From contig NC_050467.1 of the NCBI RefSeq assembly GCF_013373865.1, forward strand, positions 34,023,132 through 34,087,131: a stretch of DNA of 64,000 nucleotides. The letters run 5' to 3'. Origin of the DNA: Monomorium pharaonis (Eukaryota > Arthropoda > Insecta > Hymenoptera > Formicidae). How positions within the stretch are numbered: the stretch's first letter is position 1; each line of letters begins with the position of its first letter. The notes under the pieces were generated by a model, which had not been told where the DNA came from, searched no databases, and was given only the letters and a program-made list of their open reading frames with translations. Of the stretch, positions 52,869-64,000 are shown piece by piece. The translations under genes and the position numbers were made by a program.

Positions 52869-53396
52869 AATGTGCAATGAGTTGCGTGAATACGTTCTAT
52901 CGTAATTATTATTGCATGAATAGTGAGATAATGACACTGTAATTTGAGGTTTATTAAGAATTAAAATTTTTTAAATTAATTATTCTATTTTATTAAATAA
53001 ATTATTTTATTCATAATTAAATATCATAACAAATAAGTACCATATATTACTCTTATGAAATTACTTTATAGAAAATAAAATAATTAAATTTTCATAATTT
53101 CCTATGCATATTTATTTTTAAAATATTTAAAAGAAAATTTAATGTTTCTATTTTTATTTATTTTGAATGATTTTATCTTCATTAAAATTATTTTATATAA
53201 TTATATTTTTATTTTAATTTATTCATTTAAAAAATTATTCAATTTAATTTATTAATTTTATAAATATTTCCCATTTTTTTATTTTTTTGTCAATGTTAAC
53301 TATTTTTTTCAATCCATATTAAAATTCTTTATAAATTTTCTAATCTTCTTTAAAATCCCTTCAATGTAAATGAATTATTTTTATTAAACTAAAATT
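52869..53396. other. AT-rich spacer
   Basis: Extremely AT-rich with TTATT/ATTTTA runs, no coding or repeat structure recognised. Confidence 0.5.
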
Positions 53397-53533
53397 TAAG
53401 AGCTCCCGCACAACTTGCATAACGCATAACATAAATGCATAAGAAATTCGATTGGTTGACACTTTACTTACGGACAAATTAATTTGCTTATGTACATACG
53501 CAATATGCGTTATGCAAAAGTCTATGCGGGGCT
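53397..53533. mobile_element. hairpin MITE ending at TTA
   Basis: Arms CTTGCATAACGCATAA / ATGCGTTATGCAAAAG and tips GAGCTCCCGCA / TGCGGGGCTT. Its right TTA (53534-53536) is also the left flank of the next MITE. Confidence 0.7.
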
Positions 53534-53536
53534 TTA

Positions 53537-53688
53537 AAGGTGCCTTCTCATGCTGACTCTTGACGCTCATTTTCAACGTCAAAAGACATTACGTGACTAA
53601 AAATAAAGATACCCATTCGTCATTTTTAGTCACGTAATGTCTTTTGACGCTGAAAATGAGCGTCAAGCGTCAGCATGAAAAGGCACCT
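53537..53688. mobile_element. MITE family E copy 2, uninterrupted
   Basis: 152-bp hairpin with GGTGCCTT tips and arms containing TTGACGCTCATTTTCAACGT. Loop ACCCATTCGTCATTTTTAG is intact, giving the empty-site reference for MITE F in copy 1. Confidence 0.85.
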
Positions 53689-54412
53689 TTAGTCTAGTTT
53701 TCGACGCCATTTTGGCTTTAAAACTAGAAGATTGTCTGGACTCTCCCCTTTAATGATACTAGTTTTCTCAGCTGAACGTAGCTATTTTTTCGTCTTATGC
53801 ACGACAGAAAAGTTTAGTGATTTGATTTCTGTTTTCGATTTCCGATTGACTTTAGAAGATAAGGTTTTCAGGAAGTCTTCAACAAGGAATCTTATTATCA
53901 AGGTATTCAAGAAAATATTAGTTTATTATATGTTTATACTTTTTTAGTGTGCACAATGATTTTTTGAATTTGTTTAAACATAACAATTTGTTTAAACAAA
54001 TTACGAAAATCGACTTTTTCAGAGAAACGAATAGCGCCATTTAATTGTACGGGAAAAATTACATAGAAATCAATAGTTACTGTAACATACACTTACATTA
54101 ACCTCACTTTCCATCTTTAGAATTTGTTGAGTGTTTATGAAGCTGGGAAGTTCTGGCTTTATTTACACACAGAAAAAAAAAGTAATATATGTGACATATG
54201 TGATTGCGGACTGCCAATTACATAAAATACTCAGTACAGTAATATTTGCTATTAATGCAAGTACAATGTTGATACTGCAATAGCATATATCATTGTATTG
54301 AGTATATCTGTAATTGGCAGTCCGCAATAACATATCTTATTGAATATATTACATTTTTTTTAGCGCTCTAATTCTATTATTTGTGATGATTAAACAAATA
54401 ATTTTGCTTATT
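53689..54412. other. spacer with one arm-like repeat and one MITE
   Basis: 53960-54082 matches the arms of the fold-back at 54413-55504 (AATTTGTTTAAACAAATTAC, TAATTGTACGGGAAAAATTA). 54168-54361 is a separate hairpin. No gene. Confidence 0.55.
54168..54361. mobile_element. hairpin MITE
   Basis: Arms around GATTGCGGACTGCCAATTAC and its complement, AT-rich tips with poly-A/poly-T. Confidence 0.72.
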
Positions 54413-55504
54413 ACACAGGACTGCAGGGTTTTTTCTTCATTTGCAAGAGCCTGTGGAGGTACTTTGTGTGAATTTCGAGATGCTGAGTTCGAGTCTGTTG
54501 CCCGGTTTGCTCCTATGTCGGATTATTTTTGTCAATTTCGAAAGTGTGTGATTGATGGGCATTGGCCCATTAGTGGTCGGCTTGACTAGCGGAGGGATTG
54601 GAAGGGTGACTATTGGAAGCTTTATTTTAGGTCAAGAGAACATTTTAGACGTGAAAAAATTTTTGGGAATTTGTTTATAACAAAATTTGTTTAAACAAAT
54701 TACGAAAATCGACTTTTTGAAAAAAAAAACTAATAGCACTACTTGATTGTATGGGAAAAATTACATGTATTATATTGCCAAAAATGTTTTTATTTTGTTA
54801 TAATAATATTATAAACAATTTTTTTGTACCCGTTACTGTCGATGGCTAGACTAGCGGGGAAGGAAATTTGAAAAGTAACTATTGATTTCTATGTAATTTT
54901 TCCCGTACAATTAAATGGCGCTATTCGTTTCTCTGAAAAAGTCGATTTTCGTAATTTGTTTAAACAAATTGTTATGTTTAAACAAATTCCAAAAATTTTT
55001 TTATGCCTAAAATGTTCTTTTGACCTAAAGTGAAGTTTCCAATAGTTACATTTTTGATCCCTCGCTGGTCGTATGGGTAGTAATAAATACAGACGAAGAT
55101 AAATTATTTATAACATTACTACAGCAAAATAAAAAAACATTTTTGGCAATGTAATACATGATTTCTATGTAATTTTTCCCGTACAATCGAATGGCGTTTA
55201 GTTTTTCTCGAAAAGTCGATTTTCGTAATTTGTTTAAACAAATTTTGTTACAAACAAATGTAAAAAAATTTTTTTACGCCTAAAATGTTGTTTTGATCTA
55301 AAGTAAAGCTTCCAAGAGTTACTTTTTAACCTCCTGTTGGTCTAGCCATGGGTTAATGTATAAATTACATATTTTCGAAATTTACGATAAATCTGACATG
55401 TAGGAGTAAAACGAGCAACAGATTCGAATTCAGCACCTCGAAATCTATATAGAGGACCTTTTCTGGATTTTGTAAATAAAAAAATAAATTGCATAATCCT
55501 GTGT
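54413..55504. mobile_element. 1.1-kb fold-back element
   Basis: Inverted tips ACACAGGA / TCCTGTGT, inner matches such as CGAGATGCTGAGTTCGAGTC against its complement near 55420-55445, then TGTTTAAACAAATTACGAAA-type blocks in opposite orientations (54670-54760; 54880-54985; 55150-55270). No coding frame believed. Confidence 0.65.
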
Positions 55505-55513
55505 TGTCATTAA

Positions 55514-56826
55514 CCTTCGCTTGACCGACCCGGGCCTCAGAGGCCCTTTTGTTCGTTTTTATTGAAATATTTTTTTTTTTTACTTAAATTTCAACAAACG
55601 GAAAGTGAATTAGTGAAGTCAAATACAAAATTAATAGAATGGAATATTTAGTTTGAATTTTCATCAATAAATTGCGCTTATAGGACTTTGTATAAGTTTA
55701 CCTTACACAATTGACTGACCCGGGCCTCAGAGGCCCATTTGTTCGTTTTTTGATATTTCTATTACTATTTTTATTGCGGCGTCATTTCGATTGTATGAAA
55801 ATTATATTTACATTATATATAGTGATTATATATAGTGATATCTCTATTTTTAAAATAAATTCAGTGATTTTTTGCAAATTTTCAGTGATTTGAATTGTTG
55901 GATGTTGTGCTGACCACGGTAAAAAAAATAAACTCTTCACCGCTATCCGTTCACACGTCTTTTTATCGACAATCGGACTATGTTGTGGGTATCCACGCGG
56001 CACAATAATTAATACAGCTTTTTAGTAAAAAAAAGAGATTTATTGAAGCCTCAGTTTGGGGCGGGTTCACAAAATTGGTTTAGAATAATGCGATTCTAAT
56101 CGACTGTCTATCTTCGCGTCTGGCATGATTGTGTAAAGCAGCAATTAATTTATTTTATAATGAAACAAAAGGTGGCGTTGACACATTAGATCAGCTTTGT
56201 CACGCCTACACAGTACAAAGAAGAACCAATCGATGGCCTAATGCCTTCTTCATGAATTTGATAAATGTTGGTGCCATTGCTGCTTTCATCATCTATCAAA
56301 CATCGTTTGAAGTTCGAGAAAAAAGAAAGCAAAGCATTCGGAAGAAGTTTTTGAACGATTTGGCGGATGAGCTGACGTATAACCATATTAGAAAACGAAG
56401 CCACATAGGCTTGAAGCGTTTTGATCAATCAATAATCGAACAAGTGATTAGTCCAAGTGCATCTGATGAAGCTGGCCCGTCAAATGAACCAAGAAAAAAG
56501 TCTGCCAGACGTCGTTGTTATCTTTGTCCATCGAAGATTGATCGTAAAGTAAAGCAGTGTTGTGAAAGATGCGATAAAAACATGCGTATGCAACGAGCAT
56601 GGTGTAACCGTTCTTCTCTGCGTTGCTTGCCACAGAAACACTAATTCGTCTGATTCTCAATAATTTTTTATATATTTTTATTGTGGAATAAATATTCCTA
56701 ATAAATAATTAAGTTTTAAATAAAAAGAACTGCAATTTTTGTATAAAAATTCACTTTTTTGTATAGGGGGCCTCTGAGGCCCGGTTCGGTCGCGGCTTCA
56801 CAAAAAAGAGCTCGGTCAAGCGAGGG
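55514..56826 (+). mobile_element. piggyBac element, internally deleted
   Basis: TTAA at 55510-55513 and 56827-56830; inverted tips CCTTCGCTTGACCGA and TCGGTCAAGCGAGGG (one mismatch). The palindrome GGGCCTCAGAGGCCC occurs next to the left tip and again near 55720, and a variant next to the right tip. 1313 bases is about half a normal element. Only the transposase C-terminal part remains. Confidence 0.93.
56129..56644 (+). pseudogene. piggyBac transposase C-terminal fragment
   Basis: 171 codons: KGGVDTLDQLCHAYTVQRRT and NRWPNAFFMNLINVGAIAAF are the end of the catalytic domain including its last Asp region; the C-terminal cysteine-rich zinc finger (RRCYLCPSKIDRKVKQCCER) is complete. Stop at 56644 followed by the right terminal region. 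There is no start codon; the first two thirds of the protein, with two catalytic Asp residues, were deleted. Non-autonomous. Confidence 0.9.
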
Positions 56827-56830
56827 TTAA

Positions 56831-57262
56831 AGAAAAAAATAATTTAGAACAAAGTAAATCGTGTGAATCTGTTGTCTCACCATGTCTTAAAGCATTTATC
56901 ATTATATTTAATTTTTTCTATGAGCTTTTTTAATTAATGGGAAAGCAGTTATTTTTAAATGTAAACAATATTCGTTTTTTTATAATAATATTTTTAAAAA
57001 ATCTGTCTTTGAAAGAATTGATTTCATAAAATTAATCGACGTTAATAAAATACGTAAAGTCAATTCTGTATCGATGCGGATAAATCAATGCGGATAAAGT
57101 AAAAACTTACGGAATGAATGTAACAAAGATCGAATAATCAGATTTATCAGACATTTATTTTTAAATTAAAATTGCTTTGTGTACTATTAATTATACCATA
57201 CAATACAATACCATATTTTCTTGTTTTACTGATAATTTTGTAAAATAAATACTTATTGTAAT
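56831..57262. other. AT-rich spacer between piggyBac and copia
   Basis: No gene or repeat recognised; ends with GTAAT, the copia target sequence. Confidence 0.5.
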
Positions 57263-57497
57263 TGTTAGAGTATGAGGCCGGGAATGTTCTAATGACGAGG
57301 TTGAATTGGAATATCTATGTATCTTTATTCGATTATACGGAACTTTACATAAGAGGTTAGAAGTAAGTATCGCGGCGCGTATACGACGACGACTGACTAA
57401 GAGAAGAAGATACCGGAAGTTAGACATTGAACGCCGCGCCCCGGTGGTAGTTTCGGGTATCGAGATGAGGGATCGCGCGCAGATTTGAACATTAACA
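57263..57497 (-). repeat. copia 3' LTR
   Basis: TGTTAGAGTATGAGGCC ... GAACATTAACA; identical to the other LTR by eye. Confidence 0.95.
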
Positions 57498-57507
57498 CCC
57501 CCCCTCG
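57498..57507 (-). promoter_or_regulatory. copia polypurine tract
   Basis: CCCCCCCTCG on plus, i.e. GAGGGGGGG on minus, directly before the 3' LTR. Confidence 0.8.
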
Positions 57508-57530
57508 ATCCGATAGCTCGATTTCAACAT

Positions 57531-60500
57531 CTATTCGATCGATAGCCCGAGTAATTTTAAGCAATTCTTCATCTTCGGTGCAGGAAGACTCTTGGTGAGA
57601 AGATCGGATGCCATCTCGTTGGTGGAAATATGCTCAAGCCTCAGTTTCTCTTGAATTAACGCTTCGCGAACGAAGTGGTGTCTCACGTCAATGTGCTTCG
57701 TTCGGTTGTGGAATACAGGGTTTTCTGCGATCCGCATTGCTCCAATGTTGTCACAGTATATGACACAGTGAGTTTCTTGCTCCTTACAGAACTCCAGCTC
57801 ACTGAGGAATCGTTTCAAATAAATGGATTGTTTGGCGGCTTCGGTCAAGGCCATGTATTCGGCCTCCGTGGACGATAGCGCCACGGTCTGTTGTTTTCTT
57901 GACTCCCAGCATATAGGATTATTGGCCAGAATGAATATGAATCCGGTATAAGACTTTCGGTCGATGGGGCAGTTAGCCCAATCTGAATCCACGTATCCTT
58001 TCAGAGGGATGCCAGCTTTATGGTAGACTAGACCAGTGTTCAAAGATCCTTTTAAATAACGCAAAACTCTTTTTGCAGCCGTCCAATGAGATGAGTCGTA
58101 ACAAGTATTAAATTGACTCAAGTAACTGGTCGCAAAAGAAATGTCAGGTCTAGTGCAGGTTGCAACATACATCAGCGAGCCTATTAGCTCCCTGTATGGG
58201 AATGCGTCCGGATCCCATTCGTCTTCTGGGCAAGGCTTCAATTTTTGATTTGGGTCCAATGGAGTAGATACGGTATTTGCTTCCAGCATTCCGAATCTTT
58301 CAAGAATATCACGAATGTAGCGCTTCTGTGACATTCGAATGCAATTATCCTCTTGATGAAATTCTATTCCCAGGCAGAGACTTACTCTTCCAAGATCCTT
58401 AACCTCGAACTTGTTTGATAGAAATTTCTTGAAAACGATGATCTCATTGACGCTTGCTGATATCATGAGTATGTCGTCCACATACGTGACTATAATCAGT
58501 ATATTCTTTCCATGACCCTTAAAGAATACACATGGGTCGGAGCTTGACTTTCTCGCTCCGAACTTGTTCAGGAGAAGATTAAGACGGTCGTTCCAACATC
58601 TGGCAGCTTGTTTGAGTCCGTACAACGCTCCTTTTAATAGACAAACCTTGTCTCCTCGTTGTAGCTCGCACAACATCTTCTTCGCCTTTTCACGAATACT
58701 TGGATCTCTAGATTTGTCTGCACTCAGTAACTCTAGGCCCTTGTAAATATGTTTTGGAACTTCCATCAGTATACGTTCATTCAATCTTCCATTTAGGTAG
58801 GCGGTGGTGACGTCCAATTGCTCGACGATCATGCCCTTCTCAGCTGCGATTGCCATCAGAGTCCTTATCGATTCCACACGGGCGACGGGAGCGAAGGTAT
58901 CCTCGTAGTCAATGCCTGGCCGCTGTGAGAATCCCTTGGCTACGATTCGAGCCTTCCTACGCTCGAGAGTCCCGTCTTCACGCCTCTTGTTTCGTAGGAC
59001 AACACGACTCCCGATGACAGATTCCTCGGTTGGCCGCTCGATTAGTGTCCAAGTCTCGTTTTTGATGATGGATTCCAGCTCATTCGCTATTGCCTCATGC
59101 CACTCATCCGCCTCATGACCTTGAATTGCATCCATGACTGGGATCTCGGTGAGCCTCGCGATGTCCACTGAATTATGCGCCTGACCTGAAACATTATAAA
59201 TTTTTCGGGGTCTCCCCCTTTGTGCGGTCCTTAGAAGACGTGGTCGTCCTCGGCCTCGTGTAGCGACTCCTCGCTCGACATTCTCTGGTCCCGATTCGTC
59301 GTCAAGATCCTCAGCTTCTGGAATAGCAGCCTGCTCGTCCCTCGGGCAGCTGTCCTCTTTGTTCGGCAGCAATGATAAATCTTCGATATACTCGATTGGG
59401 GCTGTGGGGCTGTCCATATTGGCTTGTATTTCGAAATCCTCGGTCTGTAGATCCGTATCTCTCATCAGATCTTCATATTCATTGGTCTTGGTTGGAGTCA
59501 GCTCGGGATTTGAGAATTTTACGTCGCGTGCCACTTCCACACGTCTTTCCTCCGGCAGCCATATCCTGTATCCTTTTGTCGTATCTGAATATCCGACGAA
59601 TCGACCTTTTCTGCATTTGGTCTCAAGCTTGTTCCGTCCGGGTTCTCGTTTGAGTGTCAGAACTTCCTGTCCGAATTCCTGCATATGAGTCACATCGGGC
59701 ACCTCTCCTCTCCACATTTCATATGGCGTTCGTCCATTCAAGCTGCTTGTTGGGCACCTATTTCTGATGTAGTTGGCCGTGTTGATTGCCTCGGCCCAAA
59801 GTGATTGTGGTAACGATGATTGAATCATCAGGCAGCGAGCCACATCCAGCAGCGTGCGATTCTTGCGCTCAGCGACGCCATTTTGTTCGGGCGTATGTGT
59901 TACTGTGAGTCTTCGACCCACGCCGCATTTTCGCAAGAACTCGTCGAACCTTTCGTTGCAATATTCCTTCCCATTGTCTGATTGGAGGAATTTTACACGC
60001 CGTCCAGTGTGATTTTCTACGAATGCCTTAAAATCTTGAAATGCACTCAGAGCCTCGCTCTTGTCGCGTAGGAACTTTACTTCACACCATCGAGAGGCGT
60101 CATCCGTGAAGGTAATGAAGTATCTTGATTTACCAAGCGACTCAGTGCGCATCGGTCCGCAGATGTCTGTGTGGATAATTTCGAGCACGTCTGTTACTCG
60201 CTCGGATTTCTTGGGGAAAGGGGTTCGCGCCATTTTTCCTTGAACGCAGGCCTCACAAAATATTTTCTCTGATCCCGCTTCAATATTTATTCCGGTTACG
60301 GCTTTGTCTCGAATGCTCTTTCGTAAGTCTTGGAAATTCAAATGGCCCATCCTTCGATGCCACATTTTTGTCAGAGTTGATTCCCGCGTCTTTTCTGAAA
60401 CGTTGGCTACACAAGCGTCACTGTTTCCTTCCGAGGCTTTGAGAAGATAGAGTCCACCATGGTTCCTTTCCGCTCTCAGTATGGGCTTCCCCGCCGCGTC

Positions 60501-61694
60501 CGCGATCGTCGCGCTTTTGCTGTCGAAAGTTACTCGAAACCCGCGATCACAAATTTTTCCGACCGATAGTAGGTTCGTTCTTAGTTTTGGAATGTGCAGC
60601 GTGTCTTTCAATTTTACGTTCAACTTCTTACTGTTTATGCGCGTCGAGATTGTCACCGAACCTTCGCCTTCAACGTCCGCGGAAGCATCATTCGCGAGGT
60701 TTACTTTCTTCGCCGTCGACTCCGCTAATTCATCGAAGCTGTCCTCATTCCCACACATGTGAGCAGTGCAGCCGCTATCGACGCACCATACGTTGGATTT
60801 TATGCTTCCGGCGCGAAGCGCTTCTGCACTATGTTTGTCATTTACCGAACTCGAAATCACTGTTGCACACAGCATAACATTTTCTGCAGCACTGGCTTTG
60901 TCCGTTTCTCGCGTGTTATCCGGACAGTCGGCGGCTTTGTGACCTGCCTTCTTTCACTTAAAGCACTTGTACTTAAATGGTTCTTCCTTCGACGGGCCTT
61001 TTGGATTTTTCCTCTCTTCATTGTTTGTCCTTTTTGCAGCGTTTCTTCCCTTTCCGAACTTTCTCTTGTTCACGAGCATGGCGCTGTCTGTGCCGTCTCG
61101 ATTTTGATGCTTTCGAGATTCGCTTTCCTCGATTATTTTCAGTCTCAACGCTTCGGGTGAGGGTAGCGTGTCCCGCGATTCAATCGCGCATCGGAAATTT
61201 CCGAAAGATGGCGGAAGGCTGTGTAGTAGCATTACCGACAGTAAATCGTGATTTATGTTTACCTCCATTTCGGCTAATTTATCGACGGTTTCAAAGAATT
61301 TCGATAGATGATCTCGAACGTCCGAGCCTTCATCCATATGGTAATATGTTAACTGCTTTATCAGCGTTGCCTTCCTCGCCGGTCCCGATGACTGGAATAT
61401 CGTATGTAGCTTTTGCCAGAGTTCATGAGCCGTACCGCAATCCTTGACTTGGCGTAATTCTGACGGTTTGATTGCTAATATGATATCGGCGCGCGCCTTG
61501 CCGTCCTCTGTTTCCCATCTTTGTACCTTCTCGATAGATTCCGCATTTCCCGCGATGAGCGTTGGTTTCAATGCTGTGCCGTTTGCGTATTTCCACCCAT
61601 CGTTTTTGAACAGCAGGGCCTGCATTTGGATCCGCCAAGTATCGAAATTATCTTTACTCAATGGCTCGATTCTCACCACATTTGACGACGCCAT
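57531..61694 (-). CDS. copia Gag-Pol polyprotein, one UGA in the zinc knuckle
   Basis: ATG at 61694 (MASSNVVRIEPLSKDNFDTW), 1387 residues, close to Drosophila copia. Gag: LHTIFQSSGPARKATLIKQL, DHLSKFFETVDKLAEMEVNI. The CCHC knuckle reads C-F-K-stop-K-K-A-G-H-K-A-A-D-C: TGA at 60954-60956 replaces the second Cys. Protease VDSGCTAHMCG. Integrase HRRMGHLNFQDL..CEACVQGKM, IIHTDICGPM, LQSDNGKEYCNERF, PEQNGVAERKNRTL. RT RKARIVAKGFSQRPGIDYED, QLDVTTAYLNG, YVDDILMISA. RNase H GYVDSDWANCPIDRKSYTGF, ALSSTEAEYMAL. All other catalytic motifs are intact. Stop at 57531. Confidence 0.95.
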
Positions 61695-61807
61695 TGTTCT
61701 CGTAGTTTCGATCACTTTCGGGGTACTCTCGACGATGCACTCGATCACGTTTCGGCGACACTTCACCACGTATGCGATTTCGTCATGCAGTTTTACCTAT
61801 ACGCGTG

Positions 61808-61824
61808 ACTCTGGGCCCATAACC
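61808..61824 (-). promoter_or_regulatory. copia primer-binding site (initiator tRNA-Met half type)
   Basis: Minus strand directly after the LTR reads GGTTATGGGCCCAGAGT. The first 14 bases equal the Drosophila copia primer site, which pairs with an internal part of initiator tRNA-Met rather than its 3' end (recalled from the literature). Confidence 0.85.
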
Positions 61825-62059
61825 TGTTAGAGTATGAGGCCGGGAATGTTCTAATGACGAGGTTGAATTGGAATATCTATGTATCTTTATTCGATTATAC
61901 GGAACTTTACATAAGAGGTTAGAAGTAAGTATCGCGGCGCGTATACGACGACGACTGACTAAGAGAAGAAGATACCGGAAGTTAGACATTGAACGCCGCG
62001 CCCCGGTGGTAGTTTCGGGTATCGAGATGAGGGATCGCGCGCAGATTTGAACATTAACA
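61825..62059 (-). repeat. copia 5' LTR
   Basis: 235 bases, identical to the other copy. Confidence 0.95.
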
Positions 62060-62149
62060 GTAATTTACATGTTCAGATAAGAAAATTTAAGTTTCGTAAT
62101 AATTGTTGTAAGATGAGTACAAATAATATTAAAATAGCATGTATTTTAT

Positions 62150-62154
<5 letters not shown>

Positions 62155-62191
<37 letters not shown>
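62155..62191. repeat. (TA)n microsatellite
   Basis: About 18 TA units. Confidence 0.95.
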
Positions 62192-62194
<3 letters not shown>

Positions 62195-63926
62195 GACGTG
62201 GTAGCTCAGCTGCCACGAGTAGCAGCGTTCCTCCCCCGTCACAGGCTGCGAATTCGCGCCGTACGGGAAAATAGGCGAGAGGCGAGAGGGGATCTCCATG
62301 GGGAACCGCGACAGACCTAGCGAGCGTAGCATTAATTTCTTATAATTTTGATTTTTTTTTTGCGCGGCGGCCGTCTTCCGATGGAATGCGGCGAGAGAGC
62401 GAGAGAGGAGGAGAGAGAGCAACGACGATGCGGGGAAGGAGGAAGGACGCCACCGGTGCCCGGGAGAGACGAGCACGCGGCCCGCACGGGGATTCGGCGT
62501 GGCCCTGGGAGGGCCACGGCCGGAGCCTAAAGCGGCGGTGCCCGCCAGCACCACGACGGAACGTCCCGAAGGGCTGTGGAGGAGCCCGGATGGGATAAAA
62601 CGCATCGAGGAAGGCGTCGAGCCCTCTCACGAGGAACGGAGGTCCCCGCGTGCGCTGCCCCGGCTCGGGAAATGGCCCAGCGGGAGAAAGAGAATTTCGC
62701 GGGGGCCTGCGAGGCCCCCGGAAGGATTACGGCGCGCACGTCCCTGCGTACGCAGGACTGCGTGCCTTGCAGCAATTGGGTCGCGGCGCGGAAACAATGC
62801 GCATGACTGGGGGGGGGGGTCGCGGCGTCGATCCGGGATCGACCGCGATCCACCCCGCTTTTGCGTGCGAGCGGCCCTACCGTAAAGTCGCGTGTCGTGT
62901 CCCTTAACCAAATTATCGGTGTGGTTGGTGCGAGGCCTCAATCCGGGAAAAGGGACGAGCCTGGAGACGAGGGAGGACGTCGCCAGGACATTATCGGTGA
63001 GGTGGCCTGTCCAGATAAGTTACTGTGAGCGGTTGCCGGCCGGCGAGGTGTTCCCGGGCCCGTTCTGCATCCGCTTTTGTGTTGGTGCGTGACTCGCGTG
63101 GACCGCAGGGCGGTCATACGTTCGTGTCATTAATTGGGGATATATCGGATGCAAGCGGGCGGGACGCCGAAGCGCCGAGCCACGGGGAGGACGATCGTGA
63201 GGACGCGTGGGTTCCGTCGGAGATTCCCCTCGACCGTGCGCGCCGCAAAGCCCTCGCGCGAGCGAGTATCGCGTCGCGAGTAGCGGGTGGACGGGACTTC
63301 CGGTTTCGCGACGGTGTGTAGTGCGGTAGCGGCCGGCGATTATTGTGTGACCCCCGCGAAACACGTGGTCGCGTTCTCTAGTTGCCGGGAGTGTCGGCAC
63401 GTTCGAACGTCCGGAATTCATGTGCGCGGAAGATTCCATCGTCTGTCCTTGTCGGCCGCGTGCCTACCGCGGGAGCTTCCCGCGTATCGTTAGCGTCTCT
63501 GTTTGGTTTGATTCGCGCCGGGGCGCCGCCTTGTCGGAGCGCCGCATGCCGCGTCCCGCGATATTATTGTTTTCGTCTGATTATTAATTTTTAATAAAGA
63601 TCGTTATCTGTTAAATTCAGAGCCTAATTTTCTGGTGTGTCGTCCGCCGCTTTGTGTTACCGCATTCGCCTGCTCCCTTACGATTCACCCCGCCCCTCTA
63701 CCGTTAGGCAGAGCTGGTCGAGATTGTCGCGCGAGGATCGAGGACACCTTGGCGTGACGAGTTTCGCGAGTTGACGCGTCGTCGAGCGCGTCTGGCGCCC
63801 AACAATTTTCGTGATAACGCGTGGCCGAGATTCGAGCGCGACAAACACGGCATCGGGGGTACCGGTTACCCTATCGGTCTCGCTGCTTTTTGCTCGCGGC
63901 TTTCCCGGTCAGGAAAAGTCGTGACA
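62192..63926 (+). mobile_element. probable solo LTR
   Basis: TGTGACGTGGTAGCTC ... AAAAGTCGTGACA, 1735 bases, flanked by ATAT on both sides (weak because the left flank is a TA run). GC-rich, no protein domain in any frame, one AATAAAG at about 63593. A primer-site-like TGGCGCCCAACA at 63791 could instead mean that the LTR ends earlier and some internal sequence remains. Confidence 0.5.
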
Positions 63927-64000
63927 ATATATACATATGTACAAATTATACATAAATAACATAATTACTATTTCAAAATTTTTATAAGTAAATTTCTTAA

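Larger units (their letters stand above)
57263..62059 (-). mobile_element. copia LTR retrotransposon, complete and very young
   Basis: 235-bp LTRs (57263-57497, 61825-62059) look identical base for base. 5-bp duplication GTAAT (57258-57262, 62060-62064). Primer site and polypurine tract in place, one Gag-Pol frame of 1388 codons with a single in-frame TGA. Domain order protease-integrase-RT-RNase H identifies Ty1/copia. Confidence 0.97.

Overview
The window is eukaryotic, almost certainly insect. Evidence: AT-rich background, spliced genes with GT..AG introns, many CA/TA microsatellites, and an insect-type transposon set (Ty3/gypsy, BEL/Pao, copia with the Drosophila-copia type primer site, R1-clade LINE, piggyBac, several hAT elements, dozens of MITEs). 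A hymenopteran such as an ant fits, but that is a guess from overall character. I see no convincing single-copy host gene. The window reads as a transposon graveyard with a few young or intact elements in it.

Layout. 1-3308: gypsy element on minus, running off the left edge. 3309-3921: chain of MITEs sharing TTA sites. 4143-6757: an INTACT five-exon BED-finger/hAT transposase gene. 7748-14364: one old dispersed repeat ('CD') broken by a MITE, a whole hAT element (itself hit by a MITE) and a 2-kb TA-flanked element; an unbroken CD copy at about 22 kb shows the pre-insertion sequence of each site. 14400-17143: two giant fold-back elements. 18361-21303: a small Q-rich spliced ORF diverging from a decayed hAT transposase, followed by a 48-bp minisatellite. 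22471-24450: gypsy remnant.

26026-42438: a gypsy element (960-bp LTRs, TSD AATT) holding a long solo-LTR-like insertion (TSD CTCC), which holds a complete BEL/Pao element (538-bp LTRs, TSD CAATG). LTR divergence (about 2 percent for gypsy, about 0.6 percent for BEL, counted by eye) agrees with the nesting order. 43063-47732: an R1-clade LINE on minus, interrupted by a fold-back made of tandem repeats and cut by a DNA transposon at 47733-51617, which carries a solo LTR (TSD AAGA). 51.7-55.5 kb: nested MITEs and fold-backs. 55514-56826: internally deleted piggyBac (TSD TTAA). 57263-62059: a very young copia element with identical LTRs and TSD GTAAT, broken only by one UGA in the Gag zinc knuckle. 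62192-63926: probable solo LTR.

The genes are mostly self-contained mobile-element machineries. The most useful content is the insertion stratigraphy, which the sequence proves through target duplications and unoccupied copies, plus a few unusual elements: CWG-targeting MITEs, a proline-rich third ORF in the gypsy, an unclassified DNA transposon, and the intact BED/hAT gene.
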